DNA from: Stutzerimonas stutzeri
Lineage (GTDB): Bacteria; Pseudomonadota; Gammaproteobacteria; Pseudomonadales; Pseudomonadaceae
Assembly: GCA_002339675.1 (NCBI GenBank)
Contig: DDKB01000023.1
Coordinates: 1 to 64,000 of the forward strand
Length of the DNA: 64,000 bases
Direction of reading: 5' to 3'
The notes below the pieces were generated by a model. The model had not been told where the DNA came from. It ran no database searches and was given only the letters and a program-made list of their open reading frames with translations. Of the stretch, positions 26,254-34,207 are shown piece by piece (position 1 is the first letter of the stretch; each line of letters begins with the position of its first letter). A program made the translations under genes and the position numbers.

Positions 26254-27057
26254 ATGAAAATATTTTTATTTATTCTTGGCTTCATTGCACGCCTGGCAAT
26301 AATTGGCATCCCACTCTTCATATTCAACAAATACAAAGAAATATTCATTCTACCTTTTGAAAGCTGGCCTTCCGACGTCATTCTTTATGCCACACTATCA
26401 TTAGCAGTTTTAATCGCAGCCGACTATATAAAAGACGCCGTAAAGAACCACAAAACGAAGAAAGCTTTCAACCCACTTCAACGAGCATCTCGCGAAACCG
26501 GCGCAACCGTTACAACGCTCCTACAGCATGGACGTTTCGAGAGTAAGGATTGCAGTCAAGCAATTGAGTCCGCGCTCAGGCAAATAGAAACCATCGTTGA
26601 AGTATCCTTGGGAAAAAGCAGACACGAAGGCCATGAAATAAGCGCCAACTGTATGATCCACCGAACCCAACGAAAAGTCGGACCTTCTCTCACTTTGACA
26701 CACTGGGGAACACGTCTAGCTGGAAGAGAGCCAATCACCATAAAGCTCGGAAACAACCTTCCGGGAGCTCCAAAGGCCATCGAAGAAAACAAAAGCCACT
26801 ACATCAAAGACACACAGGCAAAAGAAATCTCTCAGTTTTTTGCCAATAAAAGCTACAAATGCATTTTGTCCATCCCGCTAACCGTCGGACCTAAAAAAAT
26901 TGGCGTCATAAATATAGATTCAACAGAGGCTAACGCCTTTGGAAAGCTTGAAAATTTTAATAAAAATACTCATCCTTTAATTCAACCTCAACTTGACACA
27001 ATAAAAAAGCTTCTTCAGATAATCGAAATACCGGATCCCATACAAAAAGTTGCTTAA
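26254..27057 (+). CDS. 2TM-GAF-like membrane protein of unknown function
   Basis: 267 residues. Two hydrophobic segments (about 3-24 and 42-60) precede a basic linker. The soluble C-terminal domain (about 100-255) looks like a GAF domain: its late strands CILSIPLTVGPKKIGVINIDS resemble the conserved core of that fold. The predicted layout is therefore membrane anchor plus small-molecule sensor, with no catalytic domain. The gene is visibly A+T-rich (AAA, AAT and ATA codons) compared with nrdB before it, which indicates horizontal acquisition. It is unknown; GAF assignment is moderate. Confidence 0.6.
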   Translation: MKIFLFILGFIARLAIIGIPLFIFNKYKEIFILPFESWPSDVILYATLSLAVLIAADYIKDAVKNHKTKKAFNPLQRASRETGATVTTLLQHGRFESKDCSQAIESALRQIETIVEVSLGKSRHEGHEISANCMIHRTQRKVGPSLTLTHWGTRLAGREPITIKLGNNLPGAPKAIEENKSHYIKDTQAKEISQFFANKSYKCILSIPLTVGPKKIGVINIDSTEANAFGKLENFNKNTHPLIQPQLDTIKKLLQIIEIPDPIQKVA

Positions 27058-27098
27058 AGGACTTCGAGCGAGGTAGCGAGGTAGCCTGGAAGTGACGC

Positions 27099-27204
27099 GT
27101 GGAAAAGGCTTCGCCGTTTTCCACCCTACCTCCGGCAACGTCGATGCGTCGGCGGTGCGAGTGGTTGAGATGTCGTAGGGTGGATAACGCTTTGCTTATC
27201 CACC
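27099..27204. repeat. Inverted REP pair upstream of the RAYT gene
   Basis: Unit 27099-27129 has stem GTGGAAAA/TTTTCCAC and ends in CCTAC; unit 27175-27204 starts GTAGGGTGGATAA and closes with TTATCCACC. The GTAG feet face in opposite directions. This is the arrangement recognised by REP-associated tyrosine transposases, whose gene starts 44 bp downstream. Confidence 0.85.
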
Positions 27205-27247
27205 GATACGGACTTCCCGCCAACACAACGCTCAAGGATGAGCCGCC

Positions 27248-27778
27248 ATGTCCCGCTACCGCCGCGCCCAGGTGCCGGGCGCCATCTATTTCTTCACGGT
27301 CAATCTGCGTAACCGCCGAAGCGATATTCTTGTCCGTCACATCAACCTTCTACGCTAGATGGTTCGCGCCACCAGAGAACGCCATCCCTTCCATATCGAT
27401 GCCTGGTTCGTCCTGCCTGATCACATGCATTGCGTATGGACGCTACCGGAAGGCGACGCTGATTTCGCGCTGCGCTGGAAGGTCATCAAGTTCGCGTTTG
27501 CCAGGCGACTACCAAAAACGGAGGTGTTGACGGCAACTCAACGGTCCCGCGGTGAGCGAGGGATCTGGCAACGGCGCTATTGGGAACACCTGATTCGAGA
27601 TGAAAGGGATTACCGGCATCACGTCGACTATGTACATCGCAATCCGTTAAAACACGGTTTGGTGGAGCGTGTCGTCGACTGGCCCTATTCGAGTTTTCAT
27701 CGGGCGATCAGAGCTGGGGGCTACCCGGTTAATTGGTGCGGTGATGAGATGGTCGAGTTCGCGGGTGACTGGGACTGA
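27248..27778 (+). pseudogene. REP-associated tyrosine transposase (RAYT/TnpA-REP) interrupted by an amber codon
   Basis: The frame from ATG 27248 reads MSRYRRAQVPGAIYFFTVNL, the standard RAYT N-terminus, up to Arg36, then a TAG at 27356-27358. The same frame continues directly (MVRATRERHPFHIDAW..) for 139 residues to 27778. The single-strand HUH nuclease motif DHMHCVW and the catalytic Tyr in DYVHRNPLKHGL are intact in the second part. No frameshift is needed: a GAG to TAG change at codon 37 is the simplest cause. RAYTs mobilise or process REPs, and matching REPs flank this gene on both sides. It is likely inactive unless the TAG is read through or translation restarts at the ATG at 27359. 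Confidence 0.85.
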
Positions 27779-27781
27779 CGC

Positions 27782-27813
27782 GTGGAAAAGGCTTCGGCCG
27801 TTTTCCACCCTAC
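27782..27813. repeat. REP palindrome downstream of the RAYT gene
   Basis: GTGGAAAAGG, then CCGTTTTCCACCCTAC: nearly identical to the unit at 27099-27129, in the same orientation, 3 bp after the RAYT stop. Together the three units frame the transposase as a REPtron. Confidence 0.85.
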
Positions 27814-27920
27814 GTTAGCCAAACCACCGACGGTCACCCAAGCGCACAAACCGCTTGCCGATCACCCCGTCCACCGGCACATTGCGCGGCGCAATCATTT
27901 AGCCATCACAAGGACGCGAC

Positions 27921-28817
27921 ATGGCCCGCCGCCGCAAGCAATCCCCTTTCGAAGACCTGATCGATCTCGCTGCATTGTTGCCGTGGTGGGTAACCCTTCC
28001 GCTGGCGCTTGTCGCGTACCTGTGGCTACACAGCATCGCCATTTCACCGATCCCGAGACTCGCCAACCCTGCCGAATTGGGGAGTCAGTTACCCGGCATG
28101 ATGTTTCGTGGACTAGCGGCGCCCGCGCAGTACTTGCTTCCCGCTGCGCTGATAATCGGAGCCGTTGCTTCGATCTTTGCCCGCATGCGACGCAAGAAGC
28201 TTTTCGACTCCGTTGCAAGCAAGGAGAACACTCTTGAATCCATCAGCTGGCGCGAGTTCGAGTTACTCGTTGGTGAAGCATTCCGGCGCAAGGGTTTTAC
28301 CGTTCAGGAAACTGGCCAAGGCGGAGCTGATGGCGGTATCGATCTGGTGCTGTTAAAGGATGGCGAAAAGTACTTGGTTCAATGCAAGCAATGGCGCCGC
28401 CAGCTGGTTCAGGTGAACGTAGTGCGTGAGCTGTTCGGCGTCATGGCAGCCGAGGGGGCAAAAGGCGGATTCGTCGTGATTTCCGGTCGGTTCACCGAGG
28501 ATGCCAAGGCATTCGCCCAAGGCAAAAATCTGCACCTGATCGAAGGCGCCGAACTGAACGACATGATTCGTCAAAGCCGAGCGATCGCGGCGCGTCGAAA
28601 CTCGCAATCCACGACCAACAAGGCGTCTTACCAGCCTACATCGGTCTCATCAGACCCACTCGCCCAAACCCATCGTGCAATACAACCCACCTGCCCCACC
28701 TGTCAGGCACCGATGGTTCAGCGCGTGGCAAAACGAGGAAGTAATGTCGGCAACTCTTTTTGGGGCTGTTCGCAATTCCCGAAATGCAAGACCACTCGAA
28801 ACGAGATGCCCGCGTAA
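27921..28817 (+). CDS. Membrane-anchored Mrr-like restriction endonuclease with topoisomerase-type zinc finger
   Basis: 298 residues. Two hydrophobic helices (about 23-40 and 68-87) are followed by an Mrr-type PD-(D/E)xK nuclease domain (about 105-215): SWREFELLVGEAF, catalytic Asp141 in GGADGGIDLVL and Gln154-x-Lys156 in LVQCKQW, the QxK variant typical of Mrr. A linker leads to a C-terminal four-cysteine zinc ribbon (Cys258, 261, 283, 289; TCPTCQ..GCSQFPKC) like those of topoisomerase I. Mrr nucleases cut modified or foreign DNA; membrane anchoring suggests action at entry, but this is inference. Confidence 0.85.
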   Translation: MARRRKQSPFEDLIDLAALLPWWVTLPLALVAYLWLHSIAISPIPRLANPAELGSQLPGMMFRGLAAPAQYLLPAALIIGAVASIFARMRRKKLFDSVASKENTLESISWREFELLVGEAFRRKGFTVQETGQGGADGGIDLVLLKDGEKYLVQCKQWRRQLVQVNVVRELFGVMAAEGAKGGFVVISGRFTEDAKAFAQGKNLHLIEGAELNDMIRQSRAIAARRNSQSTTNKASYQPTSVSSDPLAQTHRAIQPTCPTCQAPMVQRVAKRGSNVGNSFWGCSQFPKCKTTRNEMPA

Positions 28818-28915
28818 CGGAAGTTTTTAGAAACGCGCATGGCACTGCCTGAATGACCATGCCTTGCACGCTCCAGATAAAGCGTGTGAAATCGCCCGAC
28901 TCGCTAGCCAACACC

Positions 28916-29620
28916 ATGGAGGGCCTTGTGGCCAAGTTCCTTAACACCAGCGCAACAAACTATTACCTCGAAGAGATGATCAAGACGGCCAAAGACCGCC
29001 TGATTCTGATCAGTCCGTTCCTTCGATTGAACGAGCGCATCAAGGAGCTTCTGGAAGACAAGGACCGGCTGAAGATCGATGTCCGGATTGTGTATGGAAA
29101 AAGCGAATTGCAGCCCGAAGAGGTTAACTGGCTGAAAGGCTTGAGCTACATCCGCACGAGCTTCTGCAAGAATCTTCATGCGAAGTGCTACCTGAACGAG
29201 GAGAGCTGCATTATCACCAGCCTTAACCTCTATGAGTTCAGTCAGGTCAATAACAATGAGATGGGTATTTTCATAGACCGGCAGAGCGACACCGACCTCT
29301 ACCGCGACGCCTACGAAGAAGCCCAACGAATCATCCGCATCAGCGATGAAGTACGTATCTCCCTCGAAGTCGTGGCCAAGGACAGCGAGCCGGCCACTGA
29401 AACTGACGACAGCGTGAACAAGCTGACCAGTTCAAAAATGGCGCAAAAGCTAGGGCTCAAGACGCCCGAATTTCTTGAAAAGCTATTAAGCAAAGGGCTG
29501 CTTGAGATTCGCGACGGCAAAAACTACCTGACCGAAAAAGGTAAGGAAGCAGGCGGGGAGTTTCGCATGAGCCCGAAATTCGGTCCGTACTTCCTATGGC
29601 CAGTGGCGCTGGATATCTGA
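28916..29620 (+). CDS. Phospholipase D family protein with C-terminal winged-helix-like segment
   Basis: 234 residues from ATG 28916. A single PLD-type half-site is present: LHAKCYLNEESCIITSLNL with His88, Lys90 and Asn104, followed by Glu115 in NNNEMGIFI. One HKD motif per chain implies a dimeric active site. Members act on phosphodiesters, including DNA. The last 65 residues (SSKMAQKLGLKTPEFLEKLLSKGLL.. YLTEKGKEAG) resemble a small winged helix. The frame is open to 28853, but the extra residues look non-homologous; neither start has a clear ribosome-binding site. It lies 98 bp after the Mrr-like gene. Confidence 0.75.
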   Translation: MEGLVAKFLNTSATNYYLEEMIKTAKDRLILISPFLRLNERIKELLEDKDRLKIDVRIVYGKSELQPEEVNWLKGLSYIRTSFCKNLHAKCYLNEESCIITSLNLYEFSQVNNNEMGIFIDRQSDTDLYRDAYEEAQRIIRISDEVRISLEVVAKDSEPATETDDSVNKLTSSKMAQKLGLKTPEFLEKLLSKGLLEIRDGKNYLTEKGKEAGGEFRMSPKFGPYFLWPVALDI

Positions 29621-29637
29621 GCCAAACGGGACAGCCG

Positions 29638-29662
29638 AGACAAAGGGGACAGATTTATTTTC
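29638..29662. repeat. Short A+T-rich motif of the AAAGGGGACAGATTTATTTT class
   Basis: ACAAAGGGGACAGATTTATT followed by TTC is a sequence I associate with another family of RAYT-linked repeats across Proteobacteria. Only one copy is seen here, just after the PLD gene. It may be a remnant. Confidence 0.4.
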
Positions 29663-29878
29663 TACACCCTGCCCGCTCGTTTTTCCGTTGGACGTTTATC
29701 CGCACCGTGCCGATTAGCGCCGTGCCGGAAGAAACGCCATTGGTGCAGGCGGGCCGCGATTTGAAATCTAGCAGCCCCCCGACAGTGACCAAGCCCAAGT
29801 TCGTGAACAAGGGCCGGTTAGCCAAGGCCATCAAACAGATAGACTGCGGCCCGGTTCAACAGCACAGGGAAGATTTTC

Positions 29879-31140
29879 ATGGGGACGGACACCCTCAAAG
29901 ACGCAGCCTACCCGTTCGATCAGGGCTGGGATCTGGACACCGGCTGGAAGCCTGACAGCACCGGCAGCCGCGATTCAAGTTGGCTGCCTGATCATGGCTG
30001 GGGCCGCCAGGCTGAGATGCCGAAAACCAAGCCAGGTAACGGCGGCGCCTCCTTTGCCGCCTGGGAGCAAAAGGTCGAAGCCGCTCCAGAACTATCGGAT
30101 TGGCCGCCGCCCGATATGCTCAAGCTCCCCGAGGCCCTTCCGCCCGGCTTTTACCGAGTTCCGCGCAGCATGTCCGGCGAGCAGGTGCTTGCCAGGCTGT
30201 TCACCGACGCGCCGCACAAACATCTGGTCAATCGCATCAAGGCGCTGAATCCAACCTTTGCGAAAGGCTTCAAAGCCGGGGAAATGTTTGTCCTCGGCAA
30301 CCTGATCAATCCAGCCGCGTGCTCACGTGAAGAAGCTGACCTGATGGCGGCTGCCGCCGAGGTGCGCGCGGCTCTGGAGTCATTGAGCGAGAGCGAAGCC
30401 AATTTCATGGTTGACCATCAAGCCGAAATCGCTTTGATGGTCGGCGGCGCAAGCGGGTCGCTGGGGCTCGGCACCGACATGCTCGGGAACGGCTTGAAGC
30501 AAATCGAGAACACGCTGCGCGATTTCGAATACCTTCATCAGCGCGAGTTCGCAGCGCATGGTCATCTGCGCAGTCAGCAGTTCTTCACGTCCCGCCAGCA
30601 GCTGTACCGCCAGCTCGACAATCAGCTGAAGGCAACTTTTCTCGGCAAGCAACTGGGCCTGGGCAACTACCCAACCCTGCGCCAGGATCTTGGTATTTCC
30701 ACCCGTAGCGTGGTGCACCATTGGAGCAGGAGCGGTGCACCGGGCCAGATCCCCGGATACGCGACCCACATGATGAAATTGCCAAGGCGGCGAAGTACCT
30801 CAAGTATGGCGGCTACGTTGGTGTCGCTCTTGGCGGGACGGCCTCACTATTGAAAGTCCAAGAGGTGTGCCAGGCAGGCGAAACCCAGGCATGTCATAAG
30901 ATTCGCTTTACCGAGACGGGTAATTTTGCTGGGGCGCTGGGTGGTGGAGCGCTAGCTGTGGCCCTTGCTAGCCCAGCGGCGGGTTCGATTTGCGTCGCCC
31001 TTGGAATTGCGACAGGCGGACTGGGCGGTGTTGCCTGCGGTCTGGTAGTGGTTGGCGGAGCTTCGGTTGCTGGTGGGGCCGGTGGCGGATGGGCTGGCGA
31101 ACTTGCGGGCGAGAAGATTTATGAGGGGAGTAAGCATTGA
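29879..31140 (+). pseudogene. LysM/glycine-zipper toxin-like protein, frameshifted
   Basis: The first frame (29879-30853) has a Trp-rich N-terminus (QGWDLDTGWKP.. DHGWG) and a LysM-like segment (about 89-140, GFYRVPRSMSGEQVLARLF.. GEMFVLGN), then a helical region, and changes into unrelated residues after PGYATHM. The +2 frame from about 30772 (DEIAKAAKYLKYGGYVGVALGG) continues it with a long Gly/Ala zipper region (GALGGGALAVALAS, GGLGGVACGLVVVGG) ending at 31140. Inserting one G after 30772 restores a single protein of about 420 residues. LysM plus glycine zipper resembles pore-forming effectors delivered by type VI secretion; that function is inferred. It may be a true mutation or a sequencing error. 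Confidence 0.7.
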
Positions 31141-31541
31141 ACTTCAGCACATGGTTTGAAACCTGGCCGTTAGATCTTCAAATCACCTTTCTCTTAGCCC
31201 CTTTCGCCATCGGGTTCTCAGGCCTGCTCATGATTCTTGTAATGGCCTACCAAAATCTCGACACGATACTCCATACGTTCCCAAACAGCGGATACGTGAT
31301 TAGACAGAAAATGCTTTGGGGTGACAGCGACCTTTACTCCCGTTTTGTGTTAACCAGCAGTTTGGCAGCTATAGCATTGTTCCCCAAAGGTCACATAAAC
31401 CGGGGAGACCTGTTGGAAAGCGAACTACGCAATCTCCCCTACTTCATTAAACAGCGCATGGTAGTGGCCTGGTGGCTCTGCTTCGCCGGGATGGCTTGGC
31501 TGCTTCTCGCAGTCGGCCTGCTGAAGCTCACGTCAGATTGA
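31137..31541 (+). CDS. Small membrane protein, probable immunity protein for the upstream toxin-like gene
   Basis: 134 residues with two clear hydrophobic segments, about 17-37 (FLLAPFAIGFSGLLMILVMAY) and 113-130 (WWLCFAGMAWLLLAVGLL), and a soluble part between. The start is a TTG at 31137 overlapping the TGA of the toxin frame (TTGA), with GGGGAG 6 nt before it: tight translational coupling. Coupling of a membrane protein to a glycine-zipper pore former is the classic effector-immunity layout. No family recognised; immunity role is inferred from position and topology. Confidence 0.6.
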   Translation: MNFSTWFETWPLDLQITFLLAPFAIGFSGLLMILVMAYQNLDTILHTFPNSGYVIRQKMLWGDSDLYSRFVLTSSLAAIALFPKGHINRGDLLESELRNLPYFIKQRMVVAWWLCFAGMAWLLLAVGLLKLTSD

Positions 31542-31551
31542 AGGAGACACC

Positions 31552-31579
31552 AGCGATCAACACCCTCTCGTTGATCGCT
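31552..31579 (+). terminator. Terminator-like hairpin after the immunity-like gene
   Basis: AGCGATCAAC and GTTGATCGCT form a perfect 10-bp stem with an 8-base loop followed by TTTG. It is 10 bases after the stop at 31541. The T-run is short, so efficiency is uncertain. Confidence 0.55.
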
Positions 31580-31647
31580 TTGCAATTGACTCACATGCGT
31601 GAATCTAGCTCACCTGCTAATTAAACGATGAAATACAAGGACGTTCC

Positions 31648-32106
31648 ATGACATCTAAAAACGAGATATCTGTTATTAAATATGTAGGATTGTTTGCATT
31701 GCTAAACGCAGCATTAATGCTATTTTTCAACGTGCTTGCACACGGCTTCGATATTGACCTCGGCTCCGGAGCAAGCATAGCAATGCTTATGGGTGCATCC
31801 ATTGCCACCTCTAATCAATTTGCAACAATCAACAAAAGAGCGCCGAACAAGACAGAAAAAAACAAGCTTATATTAGGCTGCCTGTTATCATCAGTCGCCA
31901 TATCGGTCGCTGGCGTTGCGATATTGATTTCCGTTGCATTAGGCCCACAAGGGTTAGCCGAAATAACGAGCTTTCTTCCCGCGCTCTCTATACAGACGTT
32001 GCTCATCGTTATAAGTGCGGTGACTCTGTTCTATTATTTAATGCTGAATCTCTCATTTGGATGGCACGCAAATAAATTAGCCATGAGAATTCAAGCAAAA
32101 GCATAG
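31648..32106 (+). CDS. ABZJ_00895-like small membrane protein
   Basis: 152 residues with four hydrophobic segments (about 8-28, 37-55, 75-97, 112-135). The overall layout resembles the uncharacterised ABZJ_00895 membrane family. ATG 31648 follows CAAGGACGTTCC, a usable ribosome-binding site. The gene is A+T-rich like the 2TM-GAF gene at 26254 and unlike the chromosome around it, so it is probably acquired. Its position behind a toxin-immunity-like pair makes a second immunity gene possible, but nothing in the sequence proves this. Confidence 0.55.
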   Translation: MTSKNEISVIKYVGLFALLNAALMLFFNVLAHGFDIDLGSGASIAMLMGASIATSNQFATINKRAPNKTEKNKLILGCLLSSVAISVAGVAILISVALGPQGLAEITSFLPALSIQTLLIVISAVTLFYYLMLNLSFGWHANKLAMRIQAKA

Positions 32107-32636
32107 CGCCGCATTGCTTGGCCCGGTCTTTTTTACAAACAAAGGGGCACCCATTAGCCGGCCTAGCGCCAAGACTCAAAGCAACCCGCTCTGCTTTTGA
32201 GCGGCAGAGTTCCTCCAGCGCCGAAACTAATGGGCAGCGCCCGGTCGCGTCCGTTTACTCTTTCGTGGGTACGACCGACTCGTGCCAGTTACCCATATGG
32301 ATCAAGCGGTGCTTACCTACTAGCACCGTCCCGGCGGGTAACCGGTACTAGAGCGGCGCGTCTGCCAGTCGTCGTATTCGATTCAAGCGCCTGGCCTCGT
32401 GGCCGACTACTTCTCGTTGCCCCACGCTTCGACAAGCCGTGGCTCCGCTAGCACTTTCATTTCCACCGCAATCAACAGGCTTCACCCATGGCACTCGACC
32501 CGCTCACCATGTTGACGCTCTCCGCACGGTTGTGGTCGGGATTTGATCAGCCGTTGATTACCGTTGTCGCGACTGACACTGAGCGCCGGCCCCCGCGCGC
32601 CGGCCAAGCGGAGGCGCGGGCGCCGTGGGTGTCACG
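32107..32636. other. Non-coding stretch with nested inverted repeats
   Basis: A 530-bp gap between the islet and the lipoprotein gene. At 32150-32234, CCCATTAG pairs with CTAATGGG and encloses CTCAAAGCA/TGCTTTTGAG (32175-32183 with 32192-32201), a nested palindrome of about 85 bp. Further short stems occur to about 32460. A 50-codon frame at 32488-32640 lacks a ribosome-binding site and looks like chance. It could be a structured RNA or a decayed element. Confidence 0.45.
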
Positions 32637-33281
32637 CTAGTGCGCGCGGCCTGTTTCGAGCTTCTTCGCAACGGTGGCGGTCACTTCCTGCAGGCCTTGG
32701 CGGGTCACCGCTGCCCAGTCGCTATCGGCCACGAATTGCATGCCATCCTTCACTTCAGTGGCGATCGCCATCGGAGGCTGTCCGTCGACCTCAATGAGCA
32801 AGTTCGCCTTGTTGTTGACGGTCACGTAGGTGAAGCCCGGTGAAAACCAGGTCCAGAATTCTCTGATGCGCACCCTGACCTGGCGGGCATCGGCACCTTG
32901 CCCCTGCACGACCTGGTAGCCGGACTGCGTATAGGCATTGGCGACCGCGCTGCCAACCAGCTGGCTGACCGTGCGGCCTGAGGGCAGCACCACGTCGCCT
33001 AGTGCCTTGCCGTATCCATTGCGCTTGCGAGCGTAGGCGCGCCCGGTTATCGATGTGTCGTTGATCTCGCCGCCTTTCAAGGAAGGGATGTCCGCGCCAC
33101 GTGGTTTGGCTTCGAAGGTGCGCTCGTCGATTGTCGTAATGACTACTTTCTGGCCGGTCGTACCCGTGAGCGCCGGAACGGAGACATCGACAACAGAGCG
33201 GCTGGTGACGCAACCCACCAGGGTGACCGTCAGCGCGACCAGGACCGACGTCCTGAGGGAATACAGAAAAGCGGTTTTCAT
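32637..33281 (-). CDS. YajG-like lipoprotein
   Basis: 214 residues. The signal peptide ends in lipobox LVGC (Cys24), so the protein should be lipid-anchored, probably at the outer membrane. The mature part contains VVITTIDERTFEAKPRGADIPSLKGGE and a C-terminal domain with two short strands (FSPGFTYVTVNNKANLLIEV), resembling the YajG lipoprotein family. Function unknown. No partner genes nearby. Confidence 0.65.
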   Translation of the reverse strand: MKTAFLYSLRTSVLVALTVTLVGCVTSRSVVDVSVPALTGTTGQKVVITTIDERTFEAKPRGADIPSLKGGEINDTSITGRAYARKRNGYGKALGDVVLPSGRTVSQLVGSAVANAYTQSGYQVVQGQGADARQVRVRIREFWTWFSPGFTYVTVNNKANLLIEVDGQPPMAIATEVKDGMQFVADSDWAAVTRQGLQEVTATVAKKLETGRAH

Positions 33282-33511
33282 TTACCAGTCCTTGTGTGGT
33301 GGCCATCCAGCGCCCTTGCGACGGTGGGCGCTCGACTGCCGGGCATTTTTCCGACCACGGTAGTGGCCGGTCGCCACACTACTGCCATGGTTGAGTTCCG
33401 GCAATCGTCAGTCGGGTCGAGCGAACTGCGGACGGCCGTGGACCGAACCCATGCTCCCGGACGCGCATCGCCCGGTACAATGACGTCCTTTCGCACCGTA
33501 CCGGAGCTCCG

Positions 33512-34207
33512 ATGTTCACCCTCACCCACCTGGACACCCCGCCGCCGGAATCGATGAAGACGCAGGTGCTGCAGATGGTGGTGGACTACCTTGGCGACAT
33601 CAGCGCGGTATCGCTCCCGCCCAGCAATCCGCTGTATCCGCTGTATCAGTACGTGGTGGGGCTCGAGGTGCATCGCTATCTGGACAGCATGGACGGGGCG
33701 CAGGCCGGCACGCCGGAGCTGATCATGGCGCTGGACGACGAGGATCCGGCCAGCCTGCTCGGCTTTGCGTTGTACCTGCCGTACGTGGACGATCCCGCAG
33801 CCGGCTCGCTCCGCTATCTGGCCGTGCGGGCCGGGCATCGAGGCCAGGGCATCGGGCGGGCGATGGTCACTGAAATGGTGGCGCGCTATCCCCATGCGGA
33901 GGTGGCCTGCGTGGCTGGTAAGGCGCCGTTTTTTGAGGCGCTGGGCTTCATGCCGCTGGCAGCGCGTGGCCCGCAGGTGGTGATGAATACACGTAACCGG
34001 GCGTCCGACGGTGCGGTGGCGGTGCTGGATCTCGCGCCGATCTTCGCCTCGCAGGAAGTCCGGCAGATCCATGCCTACCTGATCAAGCAGCATGGCGCCG
34101 AAGCGCTGGCCGAGGCGGAACGCCAGCGGGATCAGTTGCTCGACGAGATGGCCGGCCAGGCCAGTCACCTGTTGCGCACCGCCATGGCGGACAGGCGCGT
34201 GCATTGA
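33512..34207 (+). CDS. GNAT family N-acetyltransferase, paralogue 1
   Basis: 231 residues. The acetyl-CoA-binding motif is RAGHRGQGIGRAMV at about 108-121, preceded by strands LLGFALYLPYVDDP and YLAVR. A C-terminal extension of about 70 residues (SQEVRQIHAYLIKQHGAEAL.. LLDEMAGQASHLL) is helical and not part of the core fold. Substrate unknown. A close paralogue lies at 38478-39173, and the CCGGTACAATG promoter-like sequence upstream is also shared. Confidence 0.85.
   Translation: MFTLTHLDTPPPESMKTQVLQMVVDYLGDISAVSLPPSNPLYPLYQYVVGLEVHRYLDSMDGAQAGTPELIMALDDEDPASLLGFALYLPYVDDPAAGSLRYLAVRAGHRGQGIGRAMVTEMVARYPHAEVACVAGKAPFFEALGFMPLAARGPQVVMNTRNRASDGAVAVLDLAPIFASQEVRQIHAYLIKQHGAEALAEAERQRDQLLDEMAGQASHLLRTAMADRRVH

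Noticed and set aside
32150..32234. Possible integron attC site
   Set aside because: The size and nested stems suggested attC, but the expected GTTRRRY/RYYYAAC core sites are absent at the ends and there is no integrase or cassette array.
32488..32640. 50-codon frame on the plus strand
   Set aside because: No ribosome-binding site, no recognisable features, and its 3' half is G+C-rich low-complexity sequence.
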